The notes: generated by a model from the sequence alone, not told the origin. Counted from the stretch's first letter, positions 8,414 to 18,229 are shown. The stretch is 64,000 nucleotides of DNA from an uncultured Flavobacteriaceae bacterium (GCA_947497245.1 CANMFO010000002.1:434001-498000); one strand, 5' to 3'. Translations and numbers: made by a program.

Positions 8414-11158
8414 ATGGGGAAAAAACTCTTGAAAATAATTGGAATTGTAGTTTTATTGGTACTGGGACTTCTCATGGCCGCACCCTTTCTTTTGGAGGGT
8501 AAGATCGGTGAGATCCTAAAGAACAATGTGAACAACAATGTAAACGCCACCTTGGACTTTTCGAATGCCAGTCTGAGCCTGGTCTCCAGCTTTCCGAATG
8601 CAGAGGTGGTGCTCGAAGGGGTAACCTTGGTCAACAAGGCCCCTTTTGAGGGCGATACGCTGTTTGCGGCCAAACAGTTGGAGCTGAAAATGGGAATCGG
8701 GGAGCTCTTCAAAAGTGGAGGCGAGGCGATCGCCATCCAAAACCTTTTCGTGGACGGTGCACAATTGAACATCGAGGTGGACGAGGCCGAGAATGCCAAT
8801 TACGATATAGGCAAGGCCAAAGAAGGGGAAAGTGCCCCAACGGAGGAGTCCACCGGCTTTCAACTCAATTTGAAATCCTATGAAATAACCAATGCCTACA
8901 TTTCCTATGTGGACCGGGCAAGCGGGATGCAGCTCGAACTATCGGATATACAGCACAAAGGCACGGGCGATCTTTCATTGGAGACCACCGAACTACAGAC
9001 CCGGACCAATGCCCTGGTATCCTTTGGAATCGATAGTACCAATTATCTGAATAGAAACAAGGTTACATTGGACGCACTGATCAGTGTCGACCTACGCGAG
9101 AACAAATACTCCTTTCTAAAGAATGAAGCTGTAGTGAACCAATTGCCCTTGGTGTTTGATGGTTTCGTAAAAGTGAACGAGGGCAGCCAGGAAGTAGATA
9201 TCAGCTTCAAGACACCCTCTTCCGATTTCAAGAATTTTTTGGCCGTTGTTCCGGTGGAATATTCCAAGAATATTGAAAATGTGAAGACCACCGGAAATTT
9301 TGAGGTGCAAGGTCAATTCACAGGGATCGTCGATGGGGAACATATCCCCAAATTCAATATCCAGGTCCTTTCGGACAATGCCTCCTTTAAATACCCCGAC
9401 CTGCCGAAGTCCGTTCGCAACGTGCACATCGATACCAAGATCAACAATACTACCGGCATTGCCCAAGATACGTATATCGATGTTGACAGGCTTACTTTTA
9501 TGATCGACGAGGACCGTTTTAACATGATCGCCAATATCAGCGAGCTCATGGGCAACACCCAGGTGAATGCCAAAGTGGATGGAAAAATGAACCTGGCCAA
9601 TATTTCAAAAGCCTATCCGGTCCCGGCCAGCTTGGATTTGAAGGGCCTGTTGCATGCGGATATCTCCACTGCCTTCGACATGGCGTCCATTGAGAACAAA
9701 CAATACGAAAAAACGCGGACAAGTGGTATGATGGAGCTGAGGGACTTCGAGTACAAATCCGATGAACTGCCCAATTCCATAGGCCTGAAGTCGACTTCCC
9801 TTAGCTTTGACCCGGGTACAGTTACCTTGAACCAGTTGAGCGGAACGACCGGCCAAACCGATTTCAATGCCACGGGCAGCATTGATAATCTGTTGGGTTT
9901 TATGTTCAATGATGAAAAAGTGAAAGGTGATTTTGACCTAAAATCCGACACCTTCGTCTTGGCCGACTTTATGGTGGAAGAAGAGCCCACGGAAGGAGAT
10001 GGAGCTTCAAAGACAGGTTCGGGGACCTCAGGGGAGAGAATCAAGATCCCATCCTTTCTGGATGCCAACATCAACGCCTCTGCCAATACCGTGGTCTATG
10101 ATAACCTGACCCTACGGGAGGTAAAGGGAAATCTGCGTATTCAAGATGAAAAAGCGGTACTGGGCAATATGACCTCTTCCATGTTCGATGGCAAAGTGTC
10201 GTTTAACGGTGAGGTTTCCACCAAGGGCGAAACGACCACCTTCGCTATGAAATTGGGATTGGACAAATTGGAGATCGGGGAGACCTTCAAGACTATGGAA
10301 CTCTTTAAGGTACTCGCTCCCATAGCCCAGATGCTCCAAGGGAAGCTGGATTCGGATATAGAACTTTCGGGAAACCTGACCGATGATCTTAGCCCCGACC
10401 TACTTTCTTTAAGCGGTAACCTACTGGCCAATATATTTACCAGAGAGGTCAGTACCAACGAAACCCCTTTGTTGTCCGCCTTGGACAGCGAACTCGATTT
10501 TATAGATGTCAAACAGCTCAATCTGGACGAATTGAAGACGAAACTTTCGTTCAAGGACGGTGTGGTAAGTGTAAAGCCCTTTACCATCAAGTACAAAGAT
10601 GTAGCCATCAATGTTGATGGCGGGCATACCTTTGATCAAAAGCTGGACTATACGGCTACCATGGAAGTGCCCGCGAAATACCTCGGGAAGGACATCAATG
10701 ATTTGATTGCCAAGATCGACGATGAATCCTTGGAAAACCTTACAATTCCTGTTACGGCGAATATTGGTGGAGTGTACAGCAGTCCTGCCGTGACCACCGA
10801 TTTTGCTTCCGGGGCAAAAAACCTGACAGCCCAATTGATAGCGGTGCAGAAACAGAAACTGATCGCCCAGGGAACGGACAAGGCCAAGGATTTGATCAGT
10901 GGCGTCCTGCGCGGAAATTCTGATAAAGGTGATTCCGGGGAACAACAAGATCCCGAAGAACAAGATATCAAAGAGGCATTGGGCGGATTGTTGGGCGATG
11001 CCGGGGAAAAAAGCCCCGGCCAGGACAAAACAGACTCCCTTGCCCCGCAAAAAAAGGAAGAGGACGTTGTAACAGAAAAAGCCAAGGACATTCTGGGCGG
11101 ACTCTTGGGTAGAAAAAAGAAGGACTCCCCGAAATCCGAAAAGGACTCTGTCAATTGA
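8414..11158 (+). CDS. AsmA-like envelope protein
   Basis: A 914-residue protein with one N-terminal membrane anchor (LLKIIGIVVLLVLGLLMAAP, residues 5-24). A long region rich in beta strands follows, with the AsmA N-terminal pattern: IGEILKNNVNNNVNATLDF, then repeated strands with F.N..V..EGV. The AsmA C-terminal region (DGVVSVKPFTIKYKDVAINV, about residues 715-734) precedes a low-complexity, charged tail (about 830-914) rich in Asp, Lys and Gly. AsmA-type proteins are thought to be bridge-like lipid carriers between the two membranes or to affect outer-membrane assembly. The exact role here is not determined. Confidence 0.85.
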   Translation: MGKKLLKIIGIVVLLVLGLLMAAPFLLEGKIGEILKNNVNNNVNATLDFSNASLSLVSSFPNAEVVLEGVTLVNKAPFEGDTLFAAKQLELKMGIGELFKSGGEAIAIQNLFVDGAQLNIEVDEAENANYDIGKAKEGESAPTEESTGFQLNLKSYEITNAYISYVDRASGMQLELSDIQHKGTGDLSLETTELQTRTNALVSFGIDSTNYLNRNKVTLDALISVDLRENKYSFLKNEAVVNQLPLVFDGFVKVNEGSQEVDISFKTPSSDFKNFLAVVPVEYSKNIENVKTTGNFEVQGQFTGIVDGEHIPKFNIQVLSDNASFKYPDLPKSVRNVHIDTKINNTTGIAQDTYIDVDRLTFMIDEDRFNMIANISELMGNTQVNAKVDGKMNLANISKAYPVPASLDLKGLLHADISTAFDMASIENKQYEKTRTSGMMELRDFEYKSDELPNSIGLKSTSLSFDPGTVTLNQLSGTTGQTDFNATGSIDNLLGFMFNDEKVKGDFDLKSDTFVLADFMVEEEPTEGDGASKTGSGTSGERIKIPSFLDANINASANTVVYDNLTLREVKGNLRIQDEKAVLGNMTSSMFDGKVSFNGEVSTKGETTTFAMKLGLDKLEIGETFKTMELFKVLAPIAQMLQGKLDSDIELSGNLTDDLSPDLLSLSGNLLANIFTREVSTNETPLLSALDSELDFIDVKQLNLDELKTKLSFKDGVVSVKPFTIKYKDVAINVDGGHTFDQKLDYTATMEVPAKYLGKDINDLIAKIDDESLENLTIPVTANIGGVYSSPAVTTDFASGAKNLTAQLIAVQKQKLIAQGTDKAKDLISGVLRGNSDKGDSGEQQDPEEQDIKEALGGLLGDAGEKSPGQDKTDSLAPQKKEEDVVTEKAKDILGGLLGRKKKDSPKSEKDSVN

Positions 11159-11178
11159 GCGAGGGCGTTAAGTTGGAT

Positions 11179-11210
11179 GCGGTGGAAGGCTTGTGGTAAA
11201 ACCTTCCGCT
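11179..11210. terminator. Weak hairpin between convergent genes
   Basis: GGAAGG and CCTTCC with flanking GC pairs form a hairpin between the AsmA-like gene and the convergent DUF2797 gene. There is no clear T-run on either strand, so termination is only inferred from position. Confidence 0.3.
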
Positions 11211-11217
11211 CCAGCGG

Positions 11218-12018
11218 CTATGGTTGATTTAGCTGAAGTCTGACATAGTATCCCTCGCTGCCCCTGACGTTGAATACGGTATGGTCCTCAAAGATAAGGT
11301 ACTGGCCTTTAATGCCCTTCAGGATACCCTCGTAGTTCGGGGTCTTCCCCAAATTCAGACTTTTTACCTTTTCGGGATATTGCAGTACGGGAAACTCCAA
11401 GTGCGTTTCGTTGTTGCTTTCAATAAAATAGGGTTGTGCCTCCTCTGGAATATACGGTCTTAGTTTATTTCGCCAGGCCACCAGATCTTCATCGTCGACG
11501 GTATTGGTCAACATCTTGCGCCAATTGGTCTTGTCGCCAATGTGATCTTTTAGGGCCACCTCTGTGATCCCGGCAAGATAGCGGTTGGGAACCTCGACAA
11601 TCTCGATGGCCTCGTGGGCCCCTTGATCGATCCACCGGGTAGGTACCTGCGTTTTCCTGGTTACGCCCACTTTGATATTGCTCGAATTGGCCAGATACAC
11701 GATATGGGGTTGCAGTTGTACTTGTTTTTCATACTCCAGATCTCGATCTTCCTTGCCCAGATGTGCCGTGCTCAATTCAGGCCTCATGATCCATTCGCCG
11801 GCGGCGGCGGTTTCATAGAAACAGCTCTTACAGAACCCTTGTCGGTATATGGGCCGATCCCGGCCGCAATTCAAGCATTGGAACTTCATGAACGCAATGC
11901 CCACCTTCCTGCCCAAAACTTGGTTGAGGTTTAAAAAATCGTTTTCAAAGACCATATAATACTGGATGGGATTTCCCATCTCGGTCTGCATCTTTCGTAA
12001 CACGCCTTCGTACTGCAT
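11218..12018 (-). CDS. DUF2797 family protein with zinc finger and GIY-YIG-like region
   Basis: A 266-residue protein. A four-Cys zinc-binding motif lies at about residues 48-71 (CLNCGRDRP and GFCKSCFYE). The central segment HIVYLANSSNIKVGVTR (about 104-120), followed by TRWIDQGA and later a conserved Glu in GITEVALKDH, resembles the core of GIY-YIG nucleases, in which a Tyr pair, an Arg and a Glu matter. The function is unknown; a nucleic-acid enzyme is my inference. The ATG at 12018 (MQYEGVLRK) is chosen because the upstream 43-codon extension is hydrophobic and basic with no family resemblance, and it would crowd the divergent GH3 gene. Confidence 0.75.
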   Translation of the reverse strand: MQYEGVLRKMQTEMGNPIQYYMVFENDFLNLNQVLGRKVGIAFMKFQCLNCGRDRPIYRQGFCKSCFYETAAAGEWIMRPELSTAHLGKEDRDLEYEKQVQLQPHIVYLANSSNIKVGVTRKTQVPTRWIDQGAHEAIEIVEVPNRYLAGITEVALKDHIGDKTNWRKMLTNTVDDEDLVAWRNKLRPYIPEEAQPYFIESNNETHLEFPVLQYPEKVKSLNLGKTPNYEGILKGIKGQYLIFEDHTVFNVRGSEGYYVRLQLNQP

Positions 12019-12134
12019 CGATTTAAAATTGGAATCGCTATTTGATTTGAAAATGATAACTATAAAAGTTACTTTAGTGAACTTGTCCGTCAAAAAAAAA
12101 ATACTGACGGGTCCAGAACCAAAGATACCTAAAA

Positions 12135-13649
12135 ATGCCGATCCCATTGTTCAATTCCATTGCCTCTTGGCTGCTAAAAAAGCGCTATCACCAGATAGAA
12201 CTTTTCTTGAAGTACCCGGGGGAGGTTCAAGAAGAAGTGTTGCACCAATTATTGGAGATCGCCGAGGACACCGAAATGGGCAAGAAATACGGCTTTGCAT
12301 CCATCAACAGTTATGAAACTTTTCGGGAACGTGTGCCCATGGCTTCCTATGAGGAAATCGAACCCATGATCGAGCGCACCCGAAAGGGGGAGCAGAATTT
12401 GTTTTGGCCCACTTCGATCAAGTGGTTTGCGAAGAGCAGTGGTACAACCAATGCCAAGAGCAAATTTATTCCGGTAAGCTCGGAGGCCCTGGAAGACTGC
12501 CACTACAAATCGGGCAAGGACTTATTGTGCCTGTATTTGAACAACAATGAAAACTCCCAATTATTTACAGGGAAGAGCCTACGTTTGGGCGGAAGTAAGG
12601 AATTGTACAAGGACAGTGGCTCTTTTTTTGGGGACCTTTCCGCTATCTTGATCGATAATATGCCCTTATGGGCCGAATTCAGCAGTACGCCCAGTAGCAA
12701 GGTATCCTTGATGAGCGAATGGGAAAGTAAGCTCAGGGCCATAATCAAGGAAAGTACCGAGGAGAATGTGACCAGTTTGGCAGGGGTACCCTCATGGATG
12801 TTGGTATTGCTGAACAAAGTATTGGAGGAGACCGGAAAAAACCACCTTTTCGAAGTATGGGAAAACCTAGAGGTATATTTTCACGGTGGGGTCAGTTTTA
12901 ATCCGTACCAAGAGCAATATAGAAAAATACTTCCCCGGAAAAATTTCAGGTACTATGAAATTTACAACGCATCCGAGGGATTCTTTGCGATCCAGGATAG
13001 GAACGATGCCGACGATCTTTTGCTGATGCTCGACTACGGCATTTTTTATGAATTCGTACCTATGGATTCTTATGGGACCGGGGAACAGCTTACCATTCCG
13101 CTTTCGGAAGTGGAGATCGGTACCAACTACGCGATAGTCATTACCACCAATTCTGGGCTCTGGCGTTACAAGATCGGTGATACCGTGCGCTTTACCTCGG
13201 TGAGTCCGTACAGGATCAAGGTTACCGGCCGGACAAAACACCACATCAATGTTTTCGGGGAGGAACTGATCATCGAAAATGCGGAAGAGGCGCTGAAGAG
13301 CATTTGCGCCAAGACAGGGGCCGAGATCATGGACTACACCGCGGGACCTATTTTCATGTCGGGAAAGGACAAGGGCGCACACGAATGGATCATAGAATTC
13401 CGCAAGATCCCGGAGGACCTGAACTATTTTACCGAATTTCTGGACAACGCCCTAAAATCGTTGAACTCGGATTATGAGGCAAAGCGCTATAACAATATCA
13501 CCTTGAAAATGCCCAAGGTACATGTGGCCCGTGAGAACCTTTTTTATGACTGGCTGAAATCGAAGGACAAATTGGGTGGCCAGCACAAGATTCCCAGATT
13601 GTCCAATAAAAGGGATTATCTCGAGGAGTTGCTTAGGATGAATGCCTGA
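12135..13649 (+). CDS. GH3-family acyl-adenylating enzyme
   Basis: A 504-residue member of the GH3 family, the ANL-type enzymes named after plant acyl-acid amido synthetases that activate a carboxylic acid with ATP and join it to an amino acid. Seen here: ATP-binding motif 1 FAKSSGTTNAKSKFIPV (about residues 98-114), motif 2 YNASEGFFAIQD (about 277-288) and motif 3 LWRYKIGDTVRFTS (about 340-353), then a C-terminal cap domain. Many Bacteroidota have one copy of unknown substrate. It is divergent from DUF2797 with about 115 bases between them. Auxin as substrate should not be assumed. Confidence 0.85.
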   Translation: MPIPLFNSIASWLLKKRYHQIELFLKYPGEVQEEVLHQLLEIAEDTEMGKKYGFASINSYETFRERVPMASYEEIEPMIERTRKGEQNLFWPTSIKWFAKSSGTTNAKSKFIPVSSEALEDCHYKSGKDLLCLYLNNNENSQLFTGKSLRLGGSKELYKDSGSFFGDLSAILIDNMPLWAEFSSTPSSKVSLMSEWESKLRAIIKESTEENVTSLAGVPSWMLVLLNKVLEETGKNHLFEVWENLEVYFHGGVSFNPYQEQYRKILPRKNFRYYEIYNASEGFFAIQDRNDADDLLLMLDYGIFYEFVPMDSYGTGEQLTIPLSEVEIGTNYAIVITTNSGLWRYKIGDTVRFTSVSPYRIKVTGRTKHHINVFGEELIIENAEEALKSICAKTGAEIMDYTAGPIFMSGKDKGAHEWIIEFRKIPEDLNYFTEFLDNALKSLNSDYEAKRYNNITLKMPKVHVARENLFYDWLKSKDKLGGQHKIPRLSNKRDYLEELLRMNA

Positions 13650-14040
13650 CCTGCTTTGGGTCAGGGCCGGGGATGGTCCGCCCACCCCATGGAATTCCAC
13701 GGGGCGATCCCCAATTGTAGTAGGGCCGTCGCAGCAGGTGCGTGCCTTTCCTTCACTCCCTCCATTTCTGAAAGCAAGGGGTTTCCCAATAGGGGAATTC
13801 CTCTCCGTTGGAACCGGTCGGTTCTCCATTTTTTGGACAGGATGCGCGAGGAATAACCGTTTTTCGAAACGATTCGTCAAGACGCTCTTAAAACATGGGT
13901 TTATTCCCTCAAAACCGCCAGATAATGGAACTACATCGATGAATTGCACCAGATAGACAAATAAATATGGATTTGCGACGTTAATTGTTCAAATTGGTAC
14001 CATAAACTTGACCGAACAACTAAAACTTAAAGCAAAAACC
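13650..14040. other. Intergenic stretch without a gene
   Basis: About 390 bases between the GH3 gene and the next gene. The open frames on both strands have no recognisable motif or plausible start context; I see no hairpin terminator and no RNA gene. The right end (13960-14040) is AT-rich and probably holds the promoter of the downstream gene. Confidence 0.5.
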
Positions 14041-14598
14041 ATGGCAGAAAGACTTGTAGTATTATCTGATATATGGGGCGTAAAGAAGGGCCTTTGGATA
14101 ACTTCCTACCTCGCTTACCTCCAACAGTATTATGATATTGTCTTTTATGACATTCAACAATTGGCCAATATAGATCTTACCATCAAATCGGAAGAGAACC
14201 TGCATTCTGCTTTTGTGCAAGGTGGAATCGACACGGCCGTTGCGCATTTATTGAAAAAAGAAACCGAACGGAGCCATTATCTTGCGTTCAGCACTGGCGG
14301 GACGATTGCATGGAAGGCCGGTTTAAAGGGACTGCCGATGAGATCCCTGTATACCATTTCGGCCACCAGGTTGCGTTTGGAAAACTTAAAACCGGATTGT
14401 AGCACCACCTTGATCTACGGGTCGAACGACACCTTCCGTCCAAATACGGAATGGTCCGAAAGGCTTGATTTGGAGATGGACGTGGTTTCCAACTTTGGAC
14501 ATGAACTGTATACCGATGAAAAAATCATCGGCAAGGTCTGCAAAGATCTTCTGACCGCGGTCACGGCCAAGCAAACAAAAACCAAGAAGGCCGTTTAA
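14041..14598 (+). CDS. Small alpha/beta-hydrolase-like protein
   Basis: A 185-residue protein that reads like a minimal alpha/beta-hydrolase fold. An N-terminal strand and loop (LVVLSDIWGVKKGLW) are followed by AFSTGGTIAWKAG (about residues 84-96) at the nucleophile-elbow position, where a G-x-S-x-G is expected and S-T-G-G is seen. A conserved LIYGSNDTFRP (about 123-133) is typical of the acid-residue strand, and FGHELYTDE supplies a possible His. Whether it is catalytic is unclear. The ATG at 14041 (MAERLVVLSD) fits the fold better than the upstream start at 14008. The tail is Lys-rich. A strong terminator follows. Confidence 0.6.
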   Translation: MAERLVVLSDIWGVKKGLWITSYLAYLQQYYDIVFYDIQQLANIDLTIKSEENLHSAFVQGGIDTAVAHLLKKETERSHYLAFSTGGTIAWKAGLKGLPMRSLYTISATRLRLENLKPDCSTTLIYGSNDTFRPNTEWSERLDLEMDVVSNFGHELYTDEKIIGKVCKDLLTAVTAKQTKTKKAV

Positions 14599-14626
14599 AC
14601 GGACCTGACGGATAATGGAAAATACG

Positions 14627-14662
14627 AAACGTCCGAACCCTAGGGTTCGGACGTTTTTTTTT
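14627..14662 (+). terminator. Strong Rho-independent terminator
   Basis: A near-perfect stem formed by ACGTCCGAACCC and GGGTTCGGACGT is followed by nine T. It ends the hydrolase-like gene before the convergent clpX. Confidence 0.9.
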
Positions 14663-14702
14663 AATATCTCGGATTTCCGGTGCTTCCCTGAAAGACGGGC
14701 GA

Positions 14703-15938
14703 CTAGGACACCGCCTTAAGCTTTTTAACGGTCTCGTACGACAGTTTCTCCTCCGCGTAGGGTTTGGTCACTTTGAACTCCTTTTCGCCACTACTGGGCA
14801 TTTCGAACATGGCATCCGTGAATATCGCCTCACAGAGTGAACGGAGCCCCCGGGCACCCAATTTGTACTCGATGGCCTTTTGTACCACATAATCCAAAGC
14901 CTGTTCTGTAATTTTAAAGGTAATGCCGTCCATCTCGAACAGTTTTTCATACTGTTTGATGATAGCATTTTTTGGTTCGGTCAATATGGCCCGCAAGGTT
15001 TTTTCGTCGAGAGGGTTCATATGGGTGAGTACGGGCAATCGCCCAATGATCTCAGGGATCAGACCGAATTCCTTCAAGTCTTTTGGGATGATGTATTGCA
15101 GAATGTTCGTCTCGTCCAAGTTTTCATCCGCCTTGGAGGCACTGTAACCGACCGCCTGCATGTTCAAACGTTTTGTAATGGCACGCTCGATACCGTCGAA
15201 AGCTCCTCCGGCAATGAACAGGATGTTTTCGGTATTGACTTCTATGAACTTTTGGTCCGGGTGTTTCCTACCGCCCTTGGGAGGTACGTTCACCACGGTT
15301 CCTTCCAGCAGTTTCAACAGACCCTGCTGCACCCCTTCCCCTGATACGTCGCGGGTAATGGAGGGATTGTCACCTTTTCGGGCGATCTTGTCGATCTCAT
15401 CGATGAAGACAATGCCGCGTTCCGCTTTTTCCAAATTGTAGTCCGCAGCCTGCAACAAACGGGTAAGGATGCTCTCCACATCCTCACCGACATATCCCGC
15501 TTCGGTAAGTACGGTGGCATCAACTATGGCCAAGGGTACGTTCAACATACGGGCTATGGTCTTGGCCATCAGTGTTTTTCCAGTTCCCGTTTGGCCCACC
15601 ATGATGATGTTGCTCTTCTGGATCTCAATATCCGTGTCTTTGGAAGAAGGCTGCAACAACCGCTTGTAATGGTTGTAAACGGCTACCGACATTACTTTTT
15701 TGGTGCGTTCCTGACCAATGATGAAGGTGTCTAGGAACTCCTTTATTTCCAAAGGTTTCTTGAGGACCAACTCGGCCGAAAGATCGTTGGTCTTTGTCTG
15801 TTTGGATTCTTCGGCCACAATACCGTGGGCCTGTTCGATGCAACGATCGCATATATGCGCATCCAGGCCTGCGATCAAAAGATTCGTCTCTGGCTTTTTC
15901 CTTCCACAAAAAGAGCATTCTAAGTTTTCCTTTGCCAT
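14703..15938 (-). CDS. clpX: ATP-dependent Clp protease ATP-binding subunit ClpX
   Basis: ClpX unfolds tagged or regulated proteins and feeds them into ClpP. The 411-residue product has the N-terminal zinc-binding domain with four Cys (residues 8, 11, 30 and 33), the AAA+ module with Walker A GQTGTGKT (115-122) and Walker [13 protein letters not shown]. After it come the substrate-gripping pore-loop region, the IGF-type ClpP loop region, and sensor 2 in GARGLRS near the end. The ATG at 15938 gives the canonical start [11 protein letters not shown]. It follows clpP by 99 bases on the same strand, the usual arrangement of a shared clpPX unit. Confidence 0.97.
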   Translation of the reverse strand: MAKENLECSFCGRKKPETNLLIAGLDAHICDRCIEQAHGIVAEESKQTKTNDLSAELVLKKPLEIKEFLDTFIIGQERTKKVMSVAVYNHYKRLLQPSSKDTDIEIQKSNIIMVGQTGTGKTLMAKTIARMLNVPLAIVDATVLTEAGYVGEDVESILTRLLQAADYNLEKAERGIVFIDEIDKIARKGDNPSITRDVSGEGVQQGLLKLLEGTVVNVPPKGGRKHPDQKFIEVNTENILFIAGGAFDGIERAITKRLNMQAVGYSASKADENLDETNILQYIIPKDLKEFGLIPEIIGRLPVLTHMNPLDEKTLRAILTEPKNAIIKQYEKLFEMDGITFKITEQALDYVVQKAIEYKLGARGLRSLCEAIFTDAMFEMPSSGEKEFKVTKPYAEEKLSYETVKKLKAVS

Positions 15939-16037
15939 ATCTATCTCTTCCTTTCGGTAAAACTAACGAAAGAATCTTGTTTTTGGTTTATCGAATTTGG
16001 GAAAACGCCCGTCGATTTGCGTATTTCGTCGAATTTC

Positions 16038-16715
16038 TTAGCGGTCCCTTACCAGGATTTCATCGATCATGCCGTATTTCTGTGCCACATCGGCCTTCAT
16101 CCAATAATCCCTATCACTGTCTTCCGAGACCTTTTTTACGGACTGTCCGGAATGATTGGCAATGATCTGGTAAAGTTCATCCTTGAGTTTGAGGATCTCC
16201 CTGGCCGTAATTTCAATGTCGCTCGCCTGACCCTGGGCCCCGCCCATGGGTTGGTGTATCATAACACGGGAATGGGTCAACCCGCTCCGTTTTCCCTTTT
16301 CCCCTGCACAGAGGAGCACGGCGCCCATGGAGGCCGCCATTCCGGTACAGATGGTCGCCACATCCGGTTTGATGAATTGCATGGTGTCATAGATGCCCAG
16401 GCCTGCATAAACGCTTCCCCCTGGGGAGTTGATATAGATTTGGATGTCTTTTGAGGCGTCCGTGCTTTCCAAGAACAGCAATTGCGCCTGTACGATGTTC
16501 GCCACCTGGTCGTTGATTCCCGTTCCCAAAAATATTATCCGATCCATCATCAATCGCGAGAACACGTCAAATACCGCAATGTTCATTTGCCGCTCCTCAA
16601 TAATATTGGGGGTCATATTGCTGGGGTACATGCTGCTGATTATCTTGTCGTAGTAGGTACTGCTGATCCCTTGGTCCTTGATAGCGTAGTTCTTGAATTC
16701 TTTTCCGTGATCCAT
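16038..16715 (-). CDS. clpP: ATP-dependent Clp protease proteolytic subunit ClpP
   Basis: The serine-protease barrel partner of ClpX. The 225-residue product has nucleophile Ser129 in TGMAASMGA, His154 in SRVMIHQP, and the third triad Asp in the SDRDYW stretch near residue 200. The oxyanion region INSPGGSVYAG is intact. The ATG at 16715 (MDHGKEFKN) is chosen over the frame opening at 16787 for two reasons: flavobacterial ClpP starts at this point, and the longer form would run through the terminator hairpin of tig (16741-16773). It has its own transcription unit and is followed by clpX. Confidence 0.96.
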   Translation of the reverse strand: MDHGKEFKNYAIKDQGISSTYYDKIISSMYPSNMTPNIIEERQMNIAVFDVFSRLMMDRIIFLGTGINDQVANIVQAQLLFLESTDASKDIQIYINSPGGSVYAGLGIYDTMQFIKPDVATICTGMAASMGAVLLCAGEKGKRSGLTHSRVMIHQPMGGAQGQASDIEITAREILKLKDELYQIIANHSGQSVKKVSEDSDRDYWMKADVAQKYGMIDEILVRDR

Positions 16716-16740
16716 AGGTTTCTTATTCGATATTTTAGAT

Positions 16741-16773
16741 AAAAAAGGTGCCGAAAATTCTATTTTCGGCACC
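16741..16773 (-). terminator. Terminator between tig and clpP
   Basis: GGTGCCGAAAA and TTTTCGGCACC form an 11-bp stem, followed on the minus strand by six T (16741-16746). It separates the trigger factor transcript from clpP and shows that the clpP start must lie downstream of it. Confidence 0.9.
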
Positions 16774-16802
16774 GTAAAGATACTCAATATTTTTTTGAAA
16801 TT

Positions 16803-18125
16803 TTAGCCGTACACTTCTTTCACAAAGTTTTCATAGGTAACCTCCTTGGTCTTTAAGTTCAGCTTTTCTTTATAGAGGTTGAGCAATTTTTGGCTCATCA
16901 ATTGTTCCGAAAGCCGTTTCACTTCGTCCTGGTTGCCCAATACCCTTGCCGCAATATTGTCCAGTTCTTCCTCCTGGGGGTCCAGCTGCCCAAATTGTGC
17001 CATTTGCGATTTAATGAAGCCCTTGGCATACTCTTTCAGTTCCTCGAACTGTATTTCTATATTGTTGTCCCTGATGATCTTGCCCTCTATCAACTGGTAG
17101 CGCAGGCCTTTCTCCGATTTTTCGTACTCCTCGGTCGCCTGTTCGGATGTCAAGGGCTCTTCCCCGGTCATCTGGATCCAGCGGGTCAAAAATCCTGAGG
17201 GAAGCTCAAATTTGGTGTTTTCAATAAAATACTCGGTAATATCATTGAGCAATTTTTGCTCGGACTGTTGTTCGAACTGCTTTTCTGAATCCAGTTTGAT
17301 CCGTTCCTTGAGCTCCTTTTCCGATTTTACGGTATCCGCACCAAAAAGTTTGTCAAAAAGTTCTTGGTTCAGTTCGGCCGGTTCCCGCTCGTTGATCTCC
17401 TCAATGATAAAATCAACATCTATTTTTAGGTCTTTTGCCTTTTCCGCAGGTACGCCCAATGCACTTGCAAGCAAATAATCTTCCTTAAGGAGCCCCTTGG
17501 TATTCAAACTGATAAGATCGCCCACTTTTTTCCCCATAAGTCCTTTAAGCGCTTTCTTGCTGTCTATCTTATCGAGTTCCAGGGTCGATTTGTTGTCTAT
17601 TTCGGCCGCCTCGTTCTTAAAGGTCCCTGTTAGCTCATCGTGCTGCCCAACTTCCGTTTTCGATACCAATTTGCCATACTGCTTTTGGATGCGCTCTACC
17701 TGCTCATCGATCATCTTCTTGTCGGCGACAATTTTATAATGGGTTATCGGTTTTTTGGTCTTTAGCGACACTTCAAAGCTGGGGGCAAGTCCCAGTTCGA
17801 ACTCAAAATCGAATTCTTCCCTGTCCCAATCGAAATCGTCCTGTTGCTTCGGCAGGGGGTTGCCCAACACATCGAGCTTTTCCTCGGTCAGGTACTTGTT
17901 CAGGTTGTCCTGAAGCAATTTGTTCACCTCATCGACCAATACGGCCTTACCGTATTGCTTTTTGATCAAGCCCAATGGAACCTGTCCTTTTCGGAACCCG
18001 GGAATATTGGCCTGTTTTCTATAATCTTTTAGAATGGTCTCGACCTTATCCTGATAATCGTCCTTTGTAATGGCTACTTTTACCACTGCATTCAGTTCAT
18101 CGATCTGCTCTTTGGTGATGTTCAT
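16803..18125 (-). CDS. tig: Trigger factor (ribosome-associated chaperone)
   Basis: The first chaperone to meet nascent chains at the ribosome exit. The 440-residue product has the ribosome-binding N-domain with the signature IPGFRKGQVPLGLIKKQYG (about residues 45-63), a central FKBP-like region (about 150-235) and a long helical C-domain forming the chaperone arms. In Bacteroidota the FKBP region is often poorly conserved, and that also appears true here. The ATG at 18125 (MNITKEQ) is preferred: the 22-codon upstream extension overlaps a promoter-like pair of boxes at 18161-18191. It lies directly upstream of clpP but is separated from it by a terminator. Confidence 0.95.
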   Translation of the reverse strand: MNITKEQIDELNAVVKVAITKDDYQDKVETILKDYRKQANIPGFRKGQVPLGLIKKQYGKAVLVDEVNKLLQDNLNKYLTEEKLDVLGNPLPKQQDDFDWDREEFDFEFELGLAPSFEVSLKTKKPITHYKIVADKKMIDEQVERIQKQYGKLVSKTEVGQHDELTGTFKNEAAEIDNKSTLELDKIDSKKALKGLMGKKVGDLISLNTKGLLKEDYLLASALGVPAEKAKDLKIDVDFIIEEINEREPAELNQELFDKLFGADTVKSEKELKERIKLDSEKQFEQQSEQKLLNDITEYFIENTKFELPSGFLTRWIQMTGEEPLTSEQATEEYEKSEKGLRYQLIEGKIIRDNNIEIQFEELKEYAKGFIKSQMAQFGQLDPQEEELDNIAARVLGNQDEVKRLSEQLMSQKLLNLYKEKLNLKTKEVTYENFVKEVYG

Positions 18126-18160
18126 CTTCTTTTTCGGATTTTGAAATTTAAAATGGGATG

Positions 18161-18191
18161 CAAAAGTAATATAATTAATATCCCCGGACAA
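18161..18191 (-). promoter_or_regulatory. Promoter of tig, Bacteroidota type
   Basis: On the minus strand a TTG (18191-18189) is followed after 20 bases by TACTTTTG (18168-18161), matching TTG-N19/20-TAnnTTTG. This predicts a 5' leader of roughly 30 bases before the ATG at 18125. Confidence 0.6.
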
Positions 18192-18229
18192 GTTTTTAAA
18201 CCATCCGTTCCAAGGCCCAAATCCCTATT

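Noticed and set aside
13452-13949. A 165-codon frame on the minus strand after the GH3 gene
   Set aside because: Half of it overlaps GH3 in antisense, and the intergenic half has no ribosome-binding context or motif.
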